Shown one piece after another: positions 5,376-7,999 of a stretch of 7,999 bases of DNA. The notes beneath the pieces are model-generated. The model was not told the origin of the DNA and did no database searches. It saw nothing but the letters and a program-made list of their open reading frames with translations. A program made the translations under genes and the position numbers. Source of the DNA: Planctomycetota bacterium (GTDB lineage Bacteria; Planctomycetota; Phycisphaerae; FEN-1346); contig JAPLMO010000018.1 of assembly GCA_026386995.1 (NCBI GenBank), forward strand, positions 1-7,999, given 5' to 3'. Numbering within the stretch: position 1 is the stretch's first letter; each line of letters starts with the position of its first letter.

Positions 5376-6282
5376 TAGCCGCGCCGCCCCGAAGAACTCC
5401 CTTGAAACACTGAACCGGCTGCGCGAACTGCGCGAGGCTACGCAGCGCGTATGCGATATGCCGCCGCCCGCCTCGCCCCAGATGGAGACGGCCAACCAGA
5501 AAGTCGCGTTGGATGCCCTTGACCTTCATGCCGCGAATCTCAAATTTCTGAGATACTGCCGCGTGGACTACGGTGACAACCGAGATACGGACCCCGTATT
5601 CGGAGCCATTGAACAATGGGCAAGGCTTGCCCCGGCCGAGAAAGCCAATCACTGGACGTACTACGCATCTTACCTAGAGGAACATGGCAGCACGGGGTTT
5701 TATGGGTTCCTTTCCTGGGGCGTTCAATTGGACGACTGGATAGGGCAATGTGCGGGAGAGAAAGCTGACCCAGCCGCCGCAATCGCGAAAACACGAGCAA
5801 GAGCGCCGCGTGCTGGCAAAGAGCGAGGCTTGGTGTTTATCTGTTACTGCCACAAGGACAAGAAGTGGCTCGATGAAATGCGCATAATGCTGGCCCCGGT
5901 AATCAGGCGCAATGTGCTGCGAGTTTGGGACGACCGGAAGATAAAACCCGGCAAAAAATGGCGTCGCGAAATCGCCAAGGCACTGCGTAAGACCAAGGTC
6001 GGGGTTCTCCTGGTTACCAAGAACTTCCTTGAATCCAAGTTCATAAACGAGGTGGAACTCAAGTACCTTTTGGAAAACGCACAGACCAATCATATCAAAC
6101 TGCTGCCGGTGTATGTGGGACACTGTATGTGGGAAAAGAGTCCGCTGGGAGAACTGCAATTCGCAAATGGCACAGCGACGCCCCTGGCAAAATACCGCGG
6201 TGCGAACCACGACATGCATCTCAAGGAGGTGTGCGAGAAGATCCAAGCGGCGTATAACGAGCGTCCACATCCGAACGGGTGA
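5368..6282 (+). CDS. TIR-domain protein with uncharacterised N-terminal domain
   Basis: A 304-aa protein with no signal peptide or membrane segment, so probably cytoplasmic. Residues ~153-293 are a bacterial TIR_2-type domain: first strand and box 1 LVFICYCHKDKKW (155-167), VWDDRKIKPGKKWRREI (186-202), strand VGVLLVTKNFL (211-221), and SKFINEVELKYLL (223-235), where Glu230 (or Glu228) is in the place of the catalytic glutamate of NAD-cleaving TIRs. LLPVYVGHCMWEKSPL (246-261) is also typical of stand-alone bacterial TIRs. Many such proteins are NAD hydrolases or cyclases acting in anti-phage defence; this activity is inferred. Residues 1-150 begin with a charged helix (SLETLNRLRELREATQRV) and contain a Trp/Tyr-rich core (FGAIEQWARLAPAEK, NHWTYYASYLEE, WGVQLDDWIG); I do not recognise the fold, and it may be a sensor. 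The gene overlaps the HTH gene by 8 bp. It looks less GC-rich than its neighbours and uses ATA isoleucine codons. Confidence 0.85.
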   Translation: MSDSRAAPKNSLETLNRLRELREATQRVCDMPPPASPQMETANQKVALDALDLHAANLKFLRYCRVDYGDNRDTDPVFGAIEQWARLAPAEKANHWTYYASYLEEHGSTGFYGFLSWGVQLDDWIGQCAGEKADPAAAIAKTRARAPRAGKERGLVFICYCHKDKKWLDEMRIMLAPVIRRNVLRVWDDRKIKPGKKWRREIAKALRKTKVGVLLVTKNFLESKFINEVELKYLLENAQTNHIKLLPVYVGHCMWEKSPLGELQFANGTATPLAKYRGANHDMHLKEVCEKIQAAYNERPHPNG

Positions 6283-6297
6283 ATCTCGAAAGACGCA

Positions 6298-6319
6298 GGG
6301 CAGCCACACAGGGCTGCCC
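6298..6319. terminator. Hairpin between convergent genes
   Basis: GGGCAGCC (6298-6305) and GGCTGCCC (6312-6319) form a perfect 8-bp stem with a 6-nt loop, 15 bp after the TIR stop and 62 bp beyond the stress-protein stop on the other strand. No T-run follows on either strand, so it may end transcription inefficiently or protect both 3' ends. The sequence also resembles dispersed REP-like palindromes, so it may be one copy of a repeat family. Confidence 0.5.
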
Positions 6320-6381
6320 CTACGATTGACAACGGCTTTGGCGCGGGCCGGAGCGCCGGGCGCGTGCTTGCGGCCTGCGGC

Positions 6382-6837
6382 TTACTTGACGATGAGCACC
6401 GGGCAGGCGGCGCGGTCGATGACTTGTTGGCGCTGGCGGGCCAGGAGGTCGCGGCTGATGCGGCTGGAGTGAAACCCGCCGAGGCATATCAGGTCCACGC
6501 CGCGCTCGTGAACTTCCTTCGGCACGATCTCCCCGACGTTGCCCGTGACGAGGACTTCCTCGACCGTGAGGTGGTGTTCCTGGGCCCGCTGGAGGACGAC
6601 GTCCAGGTGCCGCTTGGCGCTGGATTCCAGTTCATTCTCGAACTCCGAGAGTTCCACGTCGACCAGGATCTTGGCGCTCAAGAGGTGGTGCAGCGTGTCG
6701 CGGTCGATGACGGCCATGGCCGTCAGGCGGGCACCGAGCGAATGGGCCAGGTCGATCGCGCGGTCGGCGGCGTGGAACGACGACTCCGTGCCGTCGACCA
6801 GCACGAGGATGTGGTTGACGAGGAACGACTTACCCAT
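6382..6837 (-). CDS. Universal stress protein (UspA family)
   Basis: A 151-aa protein, the usual length for one Usp domain. The N-terminal strand and helix NHILVLVDGTESSFHAADRAIDLAHSLGARLTAMAVID (8-45) and the C-terminal VDLICLGGFHSSRISRDLLA to CPVLIV (114-150) are clear family features. In ATP-binding members the C-terminal loop reads G-x2-G-x9-G-S/T; here it is GGFHSSRISRDLLARQRQQ, lacking the second glycine and the Gly-Ser, so nucleotide binding is probably lost or altered. The start has a good ribosome site, AAGGGAG, 8 nt upstream on the minus strand, and overlaps the end of the V-ATPase subunit D gene by 8 bp, so it is the last gene of that operon. A role in stress control of the ATPase is a guess from context. 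Confidence 0.88.
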   Translation of the reverse strand: MGKSFLVNHILVLVDGTESSFHAADRAIDLAHSLGARLTAMAVIDRDTLHHLLSAKILVDVELSEFENELESSAKRHLDVVLQRAQEHHLTVEEVLVTGNVGEIVPKEVHERGVDLICLGGFHSSRISRDLLARQRQQVIDRAACPVLIVK

Positions 6838-7477
6838 GTCCGGCGCTCCCTTCGACCGCGCGGACCATGCGGTCTTTGATCATCTTCAGGATGATGAAGG
6901 ACTCTCGCTCGCGCTCCTCCAGGCTCGAGAGGATGTAACCGATCGTCTCGCTGTAGTTGGGGATAAATATCTTCGAGAGGGCGTTGCAGCGGCGCTGGGT
7001 CTTGCGAAGTTCCCGGGCGAGCCTCAGGACGGCGTTCTCCAGTTCCGCGAGTTCCCCCAGGAGGGTCAGGATCTCGGTGAACCGGCGCATCGCCTCGTCC
7101 GTCCGGGCCGACGTGCCGCCCACGCCGAACTGGGCGCCCGGCGGCTCGGCCTGGACCGTCACCTTCGGGATGCGGATGCCCATCAGGCCCTGGTCGGAAA
7201 GGGTGAGTTTGTACTTGGCCGAGACGGCCATCGCGGCCCGGTCGACGCCGTCGGAGCCGATGTCCAGGAGCGATTCCCTCAGGACCGCGAACGCCGCGGC
7301 CATCGTCTGGGAGATGCGGCGCTCGGCGTCGCGTGCGCGGCCCAGGCGGCTCATCAGTTCGAAGATCAGGATCTGGCGCTTCTGCTCCAGGAGGTCGTAG
7401 CCCTCGCGCGCAAACGCCAGTTGGCGCCGTAGCGTCAGGTAACTCGACTTGGTCGGAGCAACGTTCAGTTTCGCCAT
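6830..7477 (-). CDS. atpD: V/A-type ATP synthase subunit D
   Basis: A 215-aa central-stalk subunit that couples rotation of the membrane ring to ATP synthesis or hydrolysis in the A3B3 head. The N-terminus MAKLNVAPTKSSYLTLRRQL with FAREGYDLLEQKRQILIFEL (to ~41) and the C-terminal KTQRRCNALSKIFIPNY (159-175) plus ETIGYILSSLEEREREFF-like helix are the conserved coiled-coil halves of subunit D; the middle (about 85-125) is the variable part. The length is normal. It follows subunit B on the minus strand after 161 bp and overlaps the stress-protein gene, the usual B-then-D order of bacterial and archaeal V/A-type operons. The only upstream purine motif, GGAG, is 13 nt from the ATG, so translation may be weak or coupled otherwise. 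The symbol follows the archaeal-type naming (also ntpD) and is not the F-type beta subunit. Confidence 0.94.
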   Translation of the reverse strand: MAKLNVAPTKSSYLTLRRQLAFAREGYDLLEQKRQILIFELMSRLGRARDAERRISQTMAAAFAVLRESLLDIGSDGVDRAAMAVSAKYKLTLSDQGLMGIRIPKVTVQAEPPGAQFGVGGTSARTDEAMRRFTEILTLLGELAELENAVLRLARELRKTQRRCNALSKIFIPNYSETIGYILSSLEERERESFIILKMIKDRMVRAVEGSAGHG

Positions 7478-7500
7478 AGTAGTGCGTCAACTCCAACTAA

Positions 7501-7582
7501 GTGGGTGCCACGGCTGCGCAGTTTGCAGCCGTGCGTCCCCGCCGACAACCACGGCTGCACAAGGCGCAGCCGTGGCACCCAC
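7501..7582. repeat. REPIN-like double hairpin between subunit B and D genes
   Basis: The outer arms are a perfect 19-bp inverted repeat, GTGGGTGCCACGGCTGCGC (7501-7519) and its complement (7564-7582). Inside, TGCAGCCGTG (7524-7533) and CACGGCTGCA (7550-7559) are also perfectly complementary. The same core CACGGCTGC therefore occurs four times in alternating orientation, giving either one long cruciform or two adjacent hairpins with 7-nt loops (7509-7533 and 7549-7575). Two REP-type palindromes in opposite orientation are the design of REPIN elements, which are moved in trans by RAYT transposases. It lies inside the ATPase operon, so it could slow or trim the transcript between B and D. Confidence 0.88.
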
Positions 7583-7638
7583 AGATCCAGTCCTGACAGG
7601 CCAATAGGGCACTATTCGCACATCCACCCGGAGCCCGG

Positions 7639-7999
7639 TCATTCCTTGGCGGCCGATTCCTCGGCCTCCTCGGCAACGTTCTCGCGGTAATGCTCGGCCA
7701 GGAGTTCGTCGGTCAGGCGGTGCAGTTCGTCGCGCGGCAGGAGCGAAACGATGTCCCAGCCGGTCTCCAGGGTCTGCTCGATGCTGCGATTTTCGTACTC
7801 GCCCTGGGCAAGGAACCGCCGCTCGAACGCCTCGCCGAACTTCAGGTACTGCTTGTCCAGGAGGCCCAGTTCCTCCTCGCCGATCACGTCGGCCAGGCCG
7901 CGCACCCGCTTCACGTGGGCATACCCCGCGAACAACTGGCTCGCCAGGGCCGGGTGATCGTCCCGCGTATAGCCCTTGCCGACGCCGTCCTTCATCAGG
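7639..7999 (-). CDS. atpB: V/A-type ATP synthase subunit B, C-terminal part
   Basis: The last 119 residues of the non-catalytic regulatory subunit of the V/A-type ATPase head; the rest lies beyond the right edge. The frame continues past the internal Met at 7993-7995 to a leading Leu, giving LMKDGVGKGYTRDDHP, a conserved family stretch. It is followed by ASQLFAGYAHVKRVRGLADV, IGEEELGLLDKQYLKFGEAF, ENRSIEQTLETGWDIVSLLP and a variable Glu/Ala-rich tail (AEEAEESAAKE). These are the C-terminal helical bundle of subunit B. The position directly upstream of subunit D on the same strand agrees with the standard operon order. Naming follows the archaeal-type scheme (also ntpB). Confidence 0.94.
   Translation of the reverse strand, partial: LMKDGVGKGYTRDDHPALASQLFAGYAHVKRVRGLADVIGEEELGLLDKQYLKFGEAFERRFLAQGEYENRSIEQTLETGWDIVSLLPRDELHRLTDELLAEHYRENVAEEAEESAAKE

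Noticed and set aside
5368..6282. TIR protein as Thoeris ThsB
   Set aside because: No ThsA (NADase/SLOG) gene is adjacent, and ThsB lacks a 150-residue N-terminal domain of this kind.
6340..6357. GGCGC/GCGCC hairpin after the stress-protein gene as a terminator
   Set aside because: A 5-bp stem with an 8-nt loop in GC-rich DNA, and no T-run; the 8-bp hairpin at 6298-6319 is a better candidate.
6364..7432. Plus-strand open frames opposite the stress protein and subunit D
   Set aside because: They are mirror frames of two firmly recognised minus-strand genes.

Overview
The window is a GC-rich bacterial segment with four regions. The organism is most likely a Planctomycetota member or a related environmental lineage. 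That is inferred from high GC, a bacterial V/A-type ATP synthase operon, a secreted trypsin-TPR protein, and dispersed-looking inverted repeats (heptamer GGGATTC arms and a GTGCCACGGCTGC palindrome). No marker gene settles it.

Region 1 (1-2888, + strand) is a MacAB/Lol-type ABC export operon. It holds the C-terminal part of a periplasmic adaptor, an ATPase that overlaps it by 4 bp (ATGA), and, after a 133-bp gap filled by a heptamer-based inverted repeat, a MacB/FtsX-like permease. Region 2 (3034-4749, +) is a single gene for a secreted HtrA-like serine protease whose C-terminal half is TPR repeats instead of PDZ domains.

Region 3 (4750-6320, +) looks like an accessory insert. A gap of about 490 bp with no convincing gene leads into a two-gene unit: a 45-aa MerR/excisionase-like helix-turn-helix protein (5238-5375), and an 8-bp-overlapping 304-aa protein with an uncharacterised N-terminal half and a C-terminal TIR domain (5368-6282). 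Two 19-bp palindromes sharing the pattern GAC-N9-GTC lie just upstream of the small HTH gene and could be its operators; the second encloses its ribosome binding site. This is the best candidate for an undescribed system, plausibly a self-regulated TIR NAD-hydrolase immune or stress effector. The function is inferred.

Region 4 (6382-7999, - strand) is the end of a V/A-type ATP synthase operon, transcribed toward the TIR gene: the C-terminus of subunit B, a REPIN-like double hairpin, subunit D, and a universal stress protein that overlaps subunit D by 8 bp. A strong hairpin at 6298-6319 sits between the converging TIR and stress-protein genes and may serve both.

No tRNA, rRNA, CRISPR array, transposase or integrase was seen. 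Composition statements are by eye, not computed.
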